DNA from: Saccoglossus kowalevskii
Taxonomy: Eukaryota > Hemichordata > Enteropneusta > Harrimaniidae
Assembly: GCF_000003605.2 (NCBI RefSeq)
Contig: NW_003107597.1
Coordinates: forward strand, 123,071-180,788
Length of the DNA: 57,718 nt
Direction of reading: 5' to 3'
Below, in pieces: positions 1 through 13,149 of the stretch (position 1 is the stretch's first letter; each line of letters starts with the position of its first letter). Position numbers and translations under genes: made by a program. The notes below the pieces were generated by a model. That model ran no database searches, had not been told where the DNA came from, and saw only the letters and a program-made list of their open reading frames with translations.

Positions 1-3000
1 GTAAGAACGATGCTTTGGATGAGCTACTACGAAGAAGTGTCTTCTCTGTCTCCGCCGTTCAATTTACTCCCTTCGTGGATGACGTTAAAAACATTTATCT
101 TGTCAAGGATCAAAGGGAAAGATGCAAGAAAACGGGTATTTATTATTACCATAGACATGAGTTATTTGTTGTATAAATATGTGTGTGATATTAGTGTATT
201 TCATGAAATATGTATTAATTGAAATATCTATCTATTTATCATCAGAGAAAAATCACTCGGATTGAGAAAAAAGACAATGAATACAAGGTAAGATATGCAC
301 ATTATTCGTTGAACAGGAGTAAAACACTGCATTCTTTACGGGCAATAAATAAATAACTCGGGGATGGGATTGCAGTACAGGTATGGTACCAGGAAGTATG
401 TATTACATACATTTAGGCTGATTTACTTTCCCTGTTTTGCCAGTCAACATGTAAATTTAGAAGGATTCATCTGTCCAAACATAATTGCATATGTAAAGAT
501 AGTGATTAGTGATTTAAGACACATATACTTTATACTTTATGAACTATGAAATTTCATAATCAATCCATTATAGTCTGATAATTCCAGCACATATAACACG
601 CAATCATATTCAGTTATTTCATTTAGATGTAGAGTAAAGTTATTCACTGGTAGTATAATAGTAACAATGAATATATTAACACTTTGTCGGTAGCTAAAAA
701 ATAAAATGAAAGACGCTCAATTCAGACTCAGACTCTGTAATTACCACAAATAAATACACACACAACACACAAATTCAACACCGTGTGAATTACTCGATTT
801 TATTGAGTAATGAATGTGGGCGAAGTTATCAGATGTGGTGACCTCAATGCCCGGAATGGTTTACTACAGGACTTTGTTGAAGACAACAACAAAACACTTT
901 TGCGCACGTTTATTATTGGAATACAAATGTGTTATCCATGTTATATTTCCACGATATATTCACGTATATGGGTATATTAATATGTTTATTAGTGACATTT
1001 TTGTGTTTGCAAAGATTATGAAACAGACAAAATTATATTAAATGGTTTAACGCGGAATGTATTTAACTAAAACATTGTTGCTTAGAGCATTCCTAGCAAA
1101 CCTCAACTTTGCTTGTTTACTGAATGTACTGCCTTTTGAATGTTGGTCACAGTTCAAATCTATGAAACAAATAGTGAGCTGTCAAACTGTGATAATTTCC
1201 ATGAAGATTGTTTACAATGGTTCAATGACACCCTGGTATGTACCCGAGTTAAAATTATGTATGTTGAAATTATGCGTGCTCCCACGGCACATGAAAACAC
1301 ACACACAACCTTGTTCAGACGGAATTGAAATGGAGCTTTTACTATCTGCTAAATCTTTACGTCAAACTGTTTAACCTGTATTGGCTTGGTTTTTTGATAT
1401 CTGTAAGACATATTCAGGATGTGATAACTTACAGCCACACGAGATACTACATTGCTTGATACTACAGGAAAGATACTATGTGAGAGAAACATAATAGATT
1501 GAATGAAAAAAGAATATAGTACAATTGATGTTGTCATCTCTCATATTCTAGTTAACAATCTGATAGAAAGAGAATCGGTCACGTAGAATGGAATAAATCA
1601 GAATTACCCTACAGTTTAAGCAAATTACACCGCCATTCCACGCAAATACAGTGTATGAGTACACAATTGCGAATGTGCAATATTTGTAAATGTTAATAGA
1701 TTTGGAAACTTGGATTATGACGACAATCAGGAAAGTATTGCCACAACGATATTTTGCTTGTGTCGCTGGCAAATTAATTGCTGGTAACACTACATATGAA
1801 TATGAATGTGTATACGTTAATAAATGCAGCCAGGTAAGCAGCGGGGTGGGCAGATGACTGTATGAAATAACCAAACAATCTTGTCAATAAACAGGATAAG
1901 CATCTTATAGTACAGTACTGTTGTTCCACAGACTCTTGGGCTAGACAGCTGCAGGGTGAGATACAATGCTTACCAATAGGGTCACGAACGGTCAAATCGT
2001 TGAATGGATTTGACAAGTATAACTCCGAATTGAAGATGACACAACATGTATTAACTGTAACCTCCAGTTGTTCTTCGCGATGTGATATTATTAATAGTCA
2101 CATCAGGAAGACAATTATTCATATGCCACCAAATGCAGTTAATATTTGTTTAATTCATACTCAAATGTCTGATTGACAAATTTCTGGCAATTAAAAATAA
2201 ATATATATGTTTCGTAAAGTTGTGGGTTAAATTAATTGCACGGGACTTCTGTACCAACATGATAAATGTGTGTGGAATTAATTATGTACATGATTTCAGT
2301 GTGCAGTGATACAGAAATATTTTACAGGTGAACCTACTTCCAATAATGTTGTATGGGGAGGAACTAGAATGACCGCCTCGACGAGTGAACAGATATTGAC
2401 CACAGACTATTAATCTGTGGAAAAAAATGTATCCACATATCTCCATTCCGTAATTTCAATCAGGTCAGAGTTGTAAACCGCTACAAACAAATGGTTTGAT
2501 CATGTATGGTCTTCATATCCAAATATACCTAGGATAGAATAGACTCTAACTATTTAAACAATAATGAATTCTCCGCGGCGCCATATTAGATGAGGTAGTA
2601 ATAGTGAGTAAAAACCTTGAATTATGATAGTGTTGAGGTATAATATTATATACAGCATACTGAAGTTGTATTACTCGAAGTGTGTGTAAGAAACATTTAT
2701 CGCAACCACTGCTAGACAAATTTTCAACAAGTGTTTTCTACAAATTGTTCTGTTGAACAAAATGATATATTATCTATATGTTTCAGGAGCTGGCCAAACA
2801 ATTGGTACAGCGACTCACTTTCGACCGTAAAGGTGAAGAGGATTCTTCTTCTCAGGAAACATTGATGTTACAGCTGAAAGAAGACATGTCTGGGTTCAAA
2901 TATGACATCTTTGAAACCTTAGGGGACATGTCAAAGACAGTCAACAGCATTCACAATGCTGTTGATGAGAGTGCTCCTGAATGTGACACAAAGGTTGGCA

Positions 3001-3194
3001 GTGATTTGTTAAGATCGGCTGAGGCCGCGATAATTAAAGCGAAGAATTGTATGCTTCCAATTCGACCAGATGTGTTCACGCAGATGAAAGGGTGTGGTAG
3101 CAAAGAGATTGATTTTGCTGATGACGATGATGATGATGATGTAGATGATGATGAAAATGATGATGATTCTAACGAGATGGAACATCAAGTCTGA
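1..3194 (+). CDS. TRPC-type cation channel, 3' end only (three last coding exons)
   Basis: Partial gene entering from the left edge. Coding exons read 1-135, 246-287 and 2787-3194, all joined in phase 0 with GT/AG borders (donors gtattt and gtaaga, acceptors atcag and tttcag), ending in TGA at 3192. The first exon encodes RTMLWMSYYEE followed by PPFNLLPS, the segment just after the TRP helix of TRPC channels (family form: R-T-K-L-W-x-S-Y-F-[DE]-E...PPPFN[IL]-[IL]-PS). The last exon has ELAKQLVQRL, then LKEDMSGFKYDIFETL, matching the conserved TRPC C-terminal region (x-LV-x-RY ... L-K-x-D-[IM]-S-x-[FL]-[RK]-Y-[DE]). The protein ends in a run of Asp/Glu residues and EMEHQV. The pore and ankyrin repeats lie outside the window. 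By family knowledge this is a tetrameric plasma-membrane Ca2+/Na+ channel acting downstream of phospholipase C. The TRPC assignment is strong; the subtype cannot be decided from the tail. Confidence 0.85.
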
Positions 3195-3480
3195 GCACAG
3201 TGATGTATATATTTAAAATTGAAGTATGTAGTTGTACTCTTATTGGAGTCAGTATGTGATATATGTACACGTGTACTTTCATCAAGATTTACAACTTATG
3301 AGAACATTCCTCATAATACTAATGCAAGAACATGCTTCCGAGTTTTACATTAAAATGAATTGAATCTAGTTCGCCACTCCAAAATCTCATTCCTCAACTA
3401 AATAGTCTTTCTTAATCTGTCAAACATATATCCTTTGTGTTCAACTAATGATCATATATCTTAAATGTAGTCCCTCATTC
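3195..3480 (+). other. Proximal 3' untranslated region of the TRPC-type gene
   Basis: AT-rich sequence directly after the TGA stop, with no reading frame of note and no clear polyadenylation hexamer close by. It is inferred to be the start of the 3' untranslated region because no acceptor/exon pattern continues the channel frame. Confidence 0.4.
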
Positions 3481-3499
3481 TTTGTGTCTGAGATGTATG

Positions 3500-4276
3500 T
3501 CTTATATATCTGTCTTCAGCCTCACATTTCCGTCCTCGTCCCCAACTCGCTTTCTCTGGATAAATATGGCTTTTCAATCACAAACCTGGTTCACCAATCC
3601 TACATTAAGGTTCCTCAGTCCTAGTCTAACAATTCCCAAATTCTCTTATTTAGTTTCCAGCCCATATTCCATTCCTTAATCCTAGAATCTAGATTCGCAA
3701 TCCCCAAATCTTTCCCAGTCCCAAGATTTGTTTGGTTAGTACCTAAATTCTGGTTCCCAATTTTGGTGTACCCATCTACAAATCTGGTTCATTAGTTGCA
3801 AATCATGGAATTTCTATCCCTGAAATGTCATTTTCATTCACACCATATTCGTGTTTTTCTGTATGACCTCAAACTATGTATGACCTCAAACTATGTATAA
3901 CCCAAATTGTGTTTTTATGTGTGACTCCCAAAATGTGTTCTTCCGTGTCATCTAAAATTGTGTTCATCTCTATAACCATAAATTGTATATGTCTACATGA
4001 CCTCTAATTTTGTTCCACTGCATGACCGCAAATCATGTTCATCTTTTCCCAAACTGTGTACCTCAATATGACCTCATATTGTGTTTATCTAAAGTCCTAT
4101 TGTGTTCATCTGATCCAAAATTATGTATTTCTGAGTGGCGATGACCCAAAATTGCATTCCTCTGCAGCCTAATCCAAATTGATGTTCTTCCAACTGACCC
4201 CAACTTATGTTTTTCTGTATGATTACAAACTGTGTTTCTCTAAATCATCTGATCCATAATTGTGTTTCTCTCTGGT
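3500..4276 (+). repeat. Degenerate minisatellites, unit about 31 bp, two related blocks
   Basis: About 3838-4276 is a run of roughly a dozen diverged units of the form TGTGTTCATCTGTATGACC followed by TCAAAT. The clearest pair is the repeated 'atgacctcaaactatgt' near 3865-3898. About 3500-3810 is a second array of C-rich units resembling 'ctggttcaccaatcctaaat'. They fall in the presumed 3' untranslated/flanking DNA of the TRPC gene. Divergence between units is high, so this is an old array. Confidence 0.7.
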
Positions 4277-4279
4277 TAT

Positions 4280-6120
4280 AGTTTACAGATTTCGTACTAT
4301 CCCTTGCCTGTATTTAATTTTCAAACCCAGTCATGTATACCACATACAATTAAACACATTGAATTGTTCAACAGTACAACATGATATGGAAGTCACTATT
4401 CTAGAAAAAGTATGGACCAAATGTTTTTGCTTACTGTTTATTATTCTATATATAAAAATACAATTTCAATAATATAGTTAATTGAACATTCTATTCTAAC
4501 AAAACTAGTTTTTACTGCATTAAACTATAAATAAGTTAGTGTGTATCTGCAAGTTTAAGTACAGTGTTGAGAAAGAGAACCATCAGGTTGTTGTAACATG
4601 TACTGTTTAAAAAGCACAAGCATGGCAATAACTAAATATAGTATTGAATGGTTTGATGATGTAAATTCAATAATGGTAAAATGTTGTATTGTAAAAATAC
4701 GTGTTTTTCGTGATTGATAGTAGATCCAACGTTCAAATCTTTCTAGGCTTGTTGATTTTTTTGTTTGGTGAGCTTGGAACATAAAAGAAGACAAACAGAA
4801 GAAGAAAATGGAAAACAGATTAAATGGTTGACAATTTTGCACAATTTGAAAATATAAGTAAGACATACTCTCTGTACACATATCTGATGTCATTGTTAAC
4901 ACGGGATATTTTTACACGGCTGTCTAGAATTAGCGTGTTAGAATTTCAGTAATCAAACGCTGTACCTAAGTTATGACGTGGTGTATAAGATCACATTACC
5001 GGTAATTCTGAACACTTAACAAATGAGCTACAAATTAAACTGAGCATATTCACATTAACAATTATATTGGACGAAACCTTCAAACAAAAGCAGTACAAGT
5101 AGTAGTTATATCATGATCACTTCGCACAATTTGTTGTTGTTGGTATTGTTTTGCTATCGTCATAACAACGTCGTGATTTGACTAGCACATTTTTATTTTA
5201 TAAGTCAAAGCATACCAGTATTCATACTTCATTAGAGTTGGTTAGTTCTGACAATCGTGTGTATAGCGCTTCTGATTCTCTTTATCAATAACATTAATAA
5301 CTTTCAATATTGTATTTATTAGTGTTTGATATAGGGTAAAATAAAATTCTCTACAATTATTTCATTGGGTTTTAGAGGGCGGTGTGTCTAAAATACTGTA
5401 TATAACCGAGATTGAAATTTGTGTACTAATATTGCAAACTTTTTTAAAATATTATTATATGTGATTTGTTGCTGATAGATTGTTCATATTATATATGATT
5501 TAAAATGTATGTCATATCTATTCTCAAATAAAGAATTATCTCTCAAATAAAGTGTTGTTATATGTTTGAGCTAATGCATATAGAAGTAAGCATTTCAGTC
5601 GAGTTGTGTACAAATTACACGAATCAGTGTCAGTCACATTCTCCTATATACACGATTTTAAAATCTATATTTATTTTGCATAATACAATGGTGCATATCA
5701 TTCGCAGAAAATTAATTTCACGTTTCACTGCCAATCAATGAGTTACAATTCACTGAAGTTGTATTACAAATATAATATGATCATAAATGTAATAAAATGT
5801 AATTCCAACCACAAATGAAATAACTTCTTTTTCAACAAATGTAATATATTTGATCAACCATAAGTAGATGTAGATGTAGACAACACTCAGAGCAGGTGCC
5901 GACCTGCACTAGACTTCCTCGATATTTATATCAACACTCAGAACCACAGTTTAGACTTTCTATATGATTTGGAAATCTGAATGATCTTGCGATTAATACA
6001 CGTATAACGTTTAATAATATTTCGGTATTTTCTTTTGGAACTGTACTGTATATTATACAATATATTACCTACACATATATTGTGTATGTAATATTGGGTC
6101 ACATAATGAATAAGTGTGTC
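4280..6120. other. Non-coding AT-rich DNA
   Basis: Apart from the AATAAA pair at 5527-5551, no gene, RNA or clear repeat is recognised. The open frames here are short and resemble no family. Confidence 0.5.
5527..5551 (+). terminator. Candidate distal polyadenylation signals (two AATAAA)
   Basis: AATAAA occurs at 5527-5532 and again at 5546-5551, the second followed by the GT-rich stretch gtgttgttatatgtttg. This is the most convincing cleavage/polyadenylation context downstream of the TRPC stop, but it would imply a 3' untranslated region of about 2.3 kb. Placement is inferred from the motif only. Confidence 0.3.
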
Positions 6121-6124
6121 AAGT

Positions 6125-6700
6125 TTAAAGGCAATGGCTATTTTCAACTTATAATTATGTTGCGAAAATACATAAATTTATATTTTACCTGAAATTGTAA
6201 CCCTTGTATTTCAAAAAAAAAAGTTGAATGCGGCCAAGTTTGAAAGTGTTAGCCATTACCCGTTATTATATAACTAGCTTTCATCAACCAGTACTGTAAC
6301 CTTGAAGTGTGTGCTAATTTTGAAGGTGCTAGCTATTTTCCCATAACAAAGTGTGTGGTTATATTGTATAGTACAGACACACATACTGTGATTTTGACCT
6401 CTTCTGTCCAAGTTTGAGATATAACAACTCCTTCTTGTGGCTCAATAATGAACAAACGCATACAGTGACATTACCCTTTGATATTTTGAACTGAAAACGA
6501 GCCCAGGCGCTGTGTAGTTGCACAGGCAACGTCATTTCAAATTCCAAAGGATGCTGGCTATTCTAACCTGTAGTTAAATAACAAACGTACATAAACTCAA
6601 ACTGTGAACAGCGAAATGTGGCAAGGTTTTGTGAATCGCACAAGTGTGCCTATTTGGGTGCCACTGGCTATTTCCCAACGTAGTTATATCATATAGTACA
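6125..6700. repeat. Degenerate repeat block with recurring 'ggctattttccaac' core
   Basis: Five spaced copies of a core like 'tgctggctattttcccaac' are seen near 6132, 6248, 6328, 6551 and 6662. They are often preceded by 'aagtttgaaggtg' and followed by 'gttatat..tatagtac'. Spacing is irregular (about 80-220 bp), so this is either an old tandem array with indels or several insertions of one small element. No coding potential is recognised. Confidence 0.5.
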
Positions 6701-8219
6701 AAAACATATAAAAAAAACATGCTGTGACAATCGGCTTCGACACCTAAACAGTTACTGTGTTGTGCTGTGACATCGGGAACACTTGTCCCAAATTTCAAGT
6801 CATACCTATGTTTTCTTCGAGTTACAAACAGAAACCAACGCGCGCACATACACATGCATATAAGCACGCACTTACACAAACAAGTACAAACATGCACCAC
6901 GCACGAATAATGTGTGGTTCTGTGATGAAAATTTATATTTATTTGGTTCACGGTTGAATAACGGGGACTTAATTTCATTTTATTTTACCACAGCAAATAA
7001 CACACCCACACACATATATGCAAGGAAGGCTATGACACATTTGCATATATCATATATTGGCCTTGCTTACGTCAAAAACCAGTGAATCTCAACTCCCAAA
7101 ATACTGACGGGAAAAAAAACAATTAATATATTAACCTTTCTGGATTGGCCTGAAATATGCCATTCAAATATAAGGGAATGATTAGGGTAAAATAAAAACA
7201 ATGTTTTTACGCACATGCTTATTCTCCTCCTTTCCAGCTTTATAACTGCACCAAGGTAGTCTTTGCAATGTATTGGGTAAAACAAAGTAGATCAAACCAC
7301 AATATCTGAAGCGATTTCAAAGGCAGTGCTTGTACTCTGAGCACTAGGTTGTTTGACTCATTTGGAAAATTAATCATAACTATTTCTATGTCAATGTCGG
7401 GTCTTCCTTGAATATACTCAGCGGAAGATTGTATTTGACAATCTGTAATACATTGCTTAGCAATAGAAACGTAAGTAAAATGATTTCAATTGAAATAAAG
7501 TACTTCTTTCTGTTAATAATAATTGAGGGAGTGCTGTGACTTCTAAGAAAATTATGTATGTCGCTTTACACCTGAGGCTATTTCACAAATTACCACCAGA
7601 TACTCTAGCCTGTTGGAGAAGAGACGCTAGTGCACACTGAACGTGTTGCTCGACAAGACAGGGTTTTGCAAACAGAATAGCAATGACTTTGAACAGGATA
7701 AACACTATGTAATTTTGTTCTTATAAATACATTCTTGCACAATATCCAGAGAGCGGACAATATATTGTGATAACACTGATAGCAGCCAATTTGCTGAGCA
7801 GAACATTTTTACTGATCGTAATGGATCACCGATGGATAGCTTGTTTTATTGACATGCTGGCTACAGTTGAGTGAAATGCTTAAACGTCTCATTAAACTAT
7901 CATCATGGTCATATGTGAGTGGGAAGATGAACAATAGAAGGTTGTTCTAACAAGTCAACTCCAATTTTACTACATTACGTTTTTCTTTAATGTAATGTAA
8001 TATTAAATAAATAGTGTAATTTATGAAGCTAGTTATTTTCTTGATTATTCGCAATCCGGCAGCGATGGCCGCGATTGATCACGAATTCTAGTTCTCTGAA
8101 ATATACAATTCGGTAGAGTAAACGTTTGCGCTCAATGGGTAATAGGCAGGTGGGTAAAGGGTACGCATTATTTGATATTGATTATGTTCGGTAACGAATT
8201 GTTGTTCAACATGTTTGTC

Positions 8220-8510
8220 ACAGACTTGGACACTGGGAGATCAAAGCCACTACAAAATTAATAACTAAGGCATGAGACTTTTGAAAACATTGGTTAACGG
8301 GTCTACATATGATTGTGTTTGACTGGGCCTGGTTGACACTAATGTATCGATGTTATTGGGGCCTATAACATCTGTCTAAAATGTGTTCACATTCATATCT
8401 CGTACAGTCAAAAATAATATTTTTTAATATAGTAATATGCGTCAGTGCCATTTGCTGGGTTGACGTGCCTAGTTAGAACGTGAGTGTGTAATTGTATTTG
8501 GCACGACTGT
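8220..8510 (+). repeat. Dispersed repeat, copy A ('ggttaacgggtc' family)
   Basis: The segment runs from the 'aaagccactac' motif through 'acattggttaacgggtc' and 'gtgtttgactgggcctggttgac', followed by a 'cgtcag...gttgacg...aacgtgagtg' block. It matches copies at 8915-9160 and 13795-14070 in the same orientation. The family is not recognised and no terminal repeats are evident. Confidence 0.6.
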
Positions 8511-8914
8511 TGTGACACTGTTTCACCTGAAGGACATTTGCTCAAACATATAGACTACCAGCATCCAGTATTTTTTTTTTATATTTTAGTACATATATTA
8601 AACAAGTGTCATTGACCAGAGAAGAGTGAAAAAGGTACGAAAATAAAGATTTAGGAGAAAAGAAAATCTATGAGATGAATTAGTGTTTTGCAACGTCTAT
8701 ACACATTGACATCTGTTGTCATTGTTCCCGAACAGAAAGACATATCCTCTGTACATTTCTTGAGACTGGGTGTCATTGTCAACAATGTGTCTATCAAATA
8801 AATTTGTGATGTAGTCGTTGATTCGTTTTCAGTCAATCTAAACATAGGACACCCTTCTTACTTTCTGCCAATCAACTTTTAAATATTTATTCAATTATTT
8901 GTGTGAGATTGTCG

Positions 8915-9160
8915 CAGACACAATGGGGAGGGGGCAAAGCCACTGCAGATTTATTACCCAAAGGATGCGACTTTAGAGAACGTTGGTTAACGGGTCCGTG
9001 TATGTTTGTGTTTGAGCGAGCCTGGTTGACCTCTATATGACCCATAATCAAATTATTTATTCATATTCACTGATTTATTTTTGTTTGCCTATCAGAGAAT
9101 AACGTCATCATTGCACTTCGTTTGCGTGACGTCACTTGTTAGTACGTGATTTGTTCAAGG
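8915..9160 (+). repeat. Dispersed repeat, copy B ('ggttaacgggtc' family)
   Basis: Second copy of the family seen at 8220-8510. It shares 'aaagccactgcagattt', 'ggatgcgacttt', 'acgttggttaacgggtcc' and 'gcctggttgacct', then a 'gcgtgacgtcac' block. Copies A and B lie about 700 bp apart in the same orientation, so a local duplication or two independent insertions are possible. Confidence 0.6.
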
Positions 9161-9985
9161 CCGTTGTGACATTATAGTCCATTCAAAAATAGAGGGTACC
9201 ATCATGCATTTTTTATTTTCATTTCAGGAATTAGAAATGATGCCGTACTGTTTTCAACCTTAAATTTTATTATAATGTATTGTTCACTGCAGGATTCATT
9301 TACTGAATTACCGTGCCTCGTATCGGTGTTCCGATTGTTCCAAACACACGGTATGTCACTGTCCAACATGTGCTCACGGAACAAAAAATAATCAGTGAGT
9401 TTAAAGAAATATACTTCCTCCTCAGTTTTAAAAAAGATTATTATTTCCAGTGACGAAATCCGAGATCCCGTTTTTTAGGTCAGCCAGGTCATGGAGAGAA
9501 CCTTATACCGACTGAACTACGCAGGTAGGCTGTGAAGGAATGCAATAAAAAGATCTAGATTAAACATGCATGTATCAGGTGTGCCCTGCCATGTACATCC
9601 GGGTCGTTTTCTTCCATAGTCATTTACATAAGAAACGTCACCTAGAATGTTTCTATAAGTTATTAAACAGCTAGCTGTCTGAGGCAATGTGAAAACAAAA
9701 TTCCCATTTATCATGAATCAGTTTATAATAACAAGTTAAAACTATGGGTTCCGGTCAGTTGACTGCAAGGTAATTATATTCCTTGTGTACTGCAAAAGGT
9801 CTATACTTCAAATTTATCGTAAGGTAATGTACTTGATGTTGCTCTAAAATAGACCACTTGTAACCAACCTTGTGTGCTACCATGTGCCATTGTTGTCACC
9901 AATCATAACTTAGACCCAGCATTCGCTGTCAGTTTCTTCTAAGAAGATAATGTCCTCAGCACGTAACTTGTTTGAAGTCACAATA
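9161..9985. other. Non-coding DNA
   Basis: No supported feature. Several short open frames exist on the minus strand but show no domain, no splice pattern and no repeat structure. Confidence 0.45.
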
Positions 9986-9989
9986 GAGA

Positions 9990-10070
9990 ACAATGTATTT
10001 TACACGCGTTGTATACGTCGCTATGAGTTCCATATCTAACAGGACGCGGCGCGACGACCACCGCTTTTAC
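9990..10070 (+). repeat. Half copy of the 48.3 kb terminal-inverted-repeat element
   Basis: The stretch 'acacgcgttgtatacgtcgc' plus 'tatgagttccatatctaaca' and 'gcgcgacgaccacc' closely matches 48367-48435 (acacgagttgtgtacgtcgc ... gcgtgacgaccacc). It represents the right-hand half of that element. No left-hand inverted arm is seen here. Confidence 0.6.
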
Positions 10071-10109
10071 AGTCGCGGCGGCACCGGGGGCAGAACTGCC
10101 GAAACCCTG

Positions 10110-10320
10110 AAAAGCTGAAACCCTTTGTGTCAGCAAAATTTGCCTCTCAAAATGCAGGAAATAGCGTTCAAGAAGGTCTAGATTTCAATTTTTGTCCGGG
10201 GAGTATGCCCGGACCCCCTAGTAAAATCGTGCCTTCCAGGGATTGTGAGCAGACCCCCCCCCCCTCGCAAAATTTCGTGCCACCGCCTCTGTTTTTAATA
10301 CCGATGAAACTACGCTATGA
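10110..10320 (+). repeat. Possible transposon-derived fragment with Pro/Gly-rich reading frame
   Basis: The frame encodes FASQNAGNSVQEGLDFNFCPG, then MPGPPSKIVPS and TPPPSQNFVPPPL. Two successive 'G-x-x-PGPP / PPPS' segments and a short poly-C tract make it look like the decayed peptide-like repeat that recurs in transposon ends of marine invertebrates. This is recalled only loosely, and there is no domain that I can name. Confidence 0.25.
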
Positions 10321-10479
10321 TGGTTCTGTCGAACAATCATATCGACGGTCAAATCTCACCGCTCCCACGCCCGCTATAGTATGCCACACGCTAAAAATAT
10401 TTAAATACCATCAACTTCTGTTACGATGCCATCTGCTACGATTACGCCAAACCGCCATTCGCTGTTAATGCTCAACCTA

Positions 10480-12380
10480 CGATTCAAGTTCTCCAGATGA
10501 CTTCTTTGCTATGAGCGTGCAAATACATACTACGCTACAATACACAGCGATCCGGGACTATATTTGTACTGTGCTTACCGGTGAAGCTTAACGAACACTC
10601 GCTGGAGGTGATCTAACTAACGCGAATTACTCACAATATCGCTACTTCAAGAAAAATACGGGCAGAACCAAACTATTATTGATGCATGCTTGCAAAGATT
10701 TCGGGAACTAGCAGCCCAAAAAAAACATAACTCGTGACATAACTACCTCTAACCACATGTATGCCCGCATATACGTGGTCTGACGCATCGGGTAACGACT
10801 AAAAAAAACTACGGAACGTAACTTATACCGATGTTTCATGAGATTTAACTTCTCCACGACTTGTAATAAGGGCTCATTCGATCAGCAACGATAAAGATAA
10901 AATGTATCCCAACCACCACCTATTGCTACATTTCTTACCTGTTCGAATTCACGGCATATTCACACTTCATGGTCGTATACCGAACTGAGGCTCGACGACT
11001 TATACGTGGCTGTTGTGAAAACATAACTGTAGCGGTAATACATAGTTGTATACACCTCCCCTTCCACCACATCCTACAACACGTACTTATATAAGAAGAG
11101 GAATATGCTTTTACAAGTTTTCATATTGGTATTCGACATTGTTATGCCTTTAAACACGTGTGCCGCAGGTTACTTTACACATGTATGGTCAATGACCAGG
11201 ACAAAGATTTCGCAAATCGTTTTGTTTTCATGAGCAATATTTTTTTCTTTGTTGAACAAACTCTTGATGATGATACATTTTAGACACCGCCAAGTTCGAA
11301 ATTAACACGCCATCCAATCTATGTAGCAGAACTATTGGTAAGTTAATTTGGATGTGAAAATGTACGTGAATATGTCAGAAATAGGACAATTAGAAAATAC
11401 AAAAAATTATTATTACCCATCTATAACATAAGGTCAATGATGCACACACGACATTCTGTACACGATTACTGGTTAATCTGGTTGTGTTGTTTTTGAACTT
11501 CAAGTTTAGCAATCTGGAAGAAAAGACAGAATTGATCATTCTAAAAACAAAAAGATTTTAGAACTTCTGTTTCATAAATGCCAAACTTGCATTTCAAAAT
11601 ACAAAAAATGTGCCTAAAATGGCAGACATTAAAATCTTCGAGTTTTTTTTTTCATTTAAATGAACATTCGACATTTTAGAAAACCGACATTTTTCAATTT
11701 GTTTGAAATGTACGTTTGTAATCTTTAAACCTCGTGTTCAGAATTTATGACAATTGTACTAGTATATATTTAAATGTTAAGGAAGGTAGCGAGAAGGGGT
11801 TTTGAATAAAGCATTCTCTGTCTGTTGTTTTATTCAGAACCATAATTTTAAGTATATGATTCATAAGCATAAGTATAGTGGGACAAGTTCGCATTAACTG
11901 GAAAGCCATTGTTTACATAAGTACCACGTGACAACAAAAATGGCGAAAATATAAAAGTTCAATAATTCCCAACCTGCCTAGAATGCAAAACGTTCGCGAC
12001 TTTCCCTGACTTTCGAAGTCAGGTTATAAGTGGAATTGGTTGTCGGAGACGCCACGCCTTGCTCCACCGTTCAAGTGAGAACAGTCGTAATATCTATGAC
12101 CGCGTACAAAATAACACGTCCAAATCAATAAAACTACTGGCGTCGGTATTTCTGATCCGGAAATACCGAACAATAAAAATGATGTAAAACAAGAGCGCAC
12201 TAAGCTAGTTTCAACCAACCGGTCCTTTGCTTCTTGAAACTGAGATTCCGGTATTTGCGAACAATCTAGTACGCTACTGTGTTATTTGTTGAAGAATACA
12301 TAGATTAAAGCTATACAATCTGATAAGTTCGGTGACTAAATAACGTGTGTAAAGAAATACTGTCTTCGATACCGGCCGTT
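10480..12380. other. Non-coding DNA
   Basis: No gene, RNA or clear repeat is recognised between the fragment at about 10.1-10.3 kb and the promoter-like block at 12.4-12.9 kb. Open frames are short and unremarkable. Confidence 0.45.
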
Positions 12381-12599
12381 TTTACTACACCGAAATTATT
12401 TCTAACTGACGCAGGTATACTTCGATACGGTGGACGTATATGTCACACGCAACGTAATATTACCGTAATTGGTATAGTACAGGTGTGATGGTTCAAATAC
12501 CAAAATAGCAACAGTAACAGAAAGACTTCCCTGGCGGCGATGATAAAATACGAACACAGAGCCAACAGATGAGGCTTCAACTGGTACTGGTATTATTAT

Positions 12600-12900
12600 A
12601 CTCTGCAAACATCAAGTACAATAATGCGGTAAAACTCCACTACTCCAATAACTAGATACTTAAACTCCAATACAATTCAACGAGATCTCCGATCTGATCT
12701 CAGTGCTGAACAACTCCCCTATATATACCCACACTGTCTATAAATAGACCATTACATCAGCATACATAATGAGTCTGGAACTTACTACAAATTTCTAGAA
12801 TGTTCCATTACCTTCTATTGCCTCCTACAGTGTCCTATTACCTATTCAACCAACTTCTAAAAATTCCACCCAGACACAGTGCGGTTCTAGAACATTCTCA
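12600..12900 (-). promoter_or_regulatory. Heat-shock-element plus TATA block, promoter-like on the minus strand
   Basis: Two perfect three-unit heat-shock elements of the form TTCnnGAAnnTTC lie at 12793-12805 (TTCTAGAATGTTC) and 12885-12897 (TTCTAGAACATTC). A TATA-like tatatata sits near 12720-12727, so on the minus strand the order is HSE, HSE, TATA. An open frame with an ATG at 12608 (68 codons) begins about 110 bp beyond the TATA but is unlike any family I know. It may be the promoter of a retroelement LTR, a small stress gene with later exons, or a chance cluster. Confidence 0.4.
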
Positions 12901-13149
12901 GTCACACGGAAGTGGTAAACAAGTCGTATGCGACAGTATACATAACGCTTTGTTGAATTATGATACTAAATAAAACGCCGAAATTAAGCTTGTTTTCGTG
13001 TGCTGTCACGAGGGCGGATAAATAACGCTTTCATGATGTCATCATGACGACCGACTTATTGAAAAACCTGCTATTGAACCTTCCACGAAAATCATGGAAT
13101 TTATGATTACAGTACATGGAAAGTTTCTTGTTTATTTTATATTTATTGT

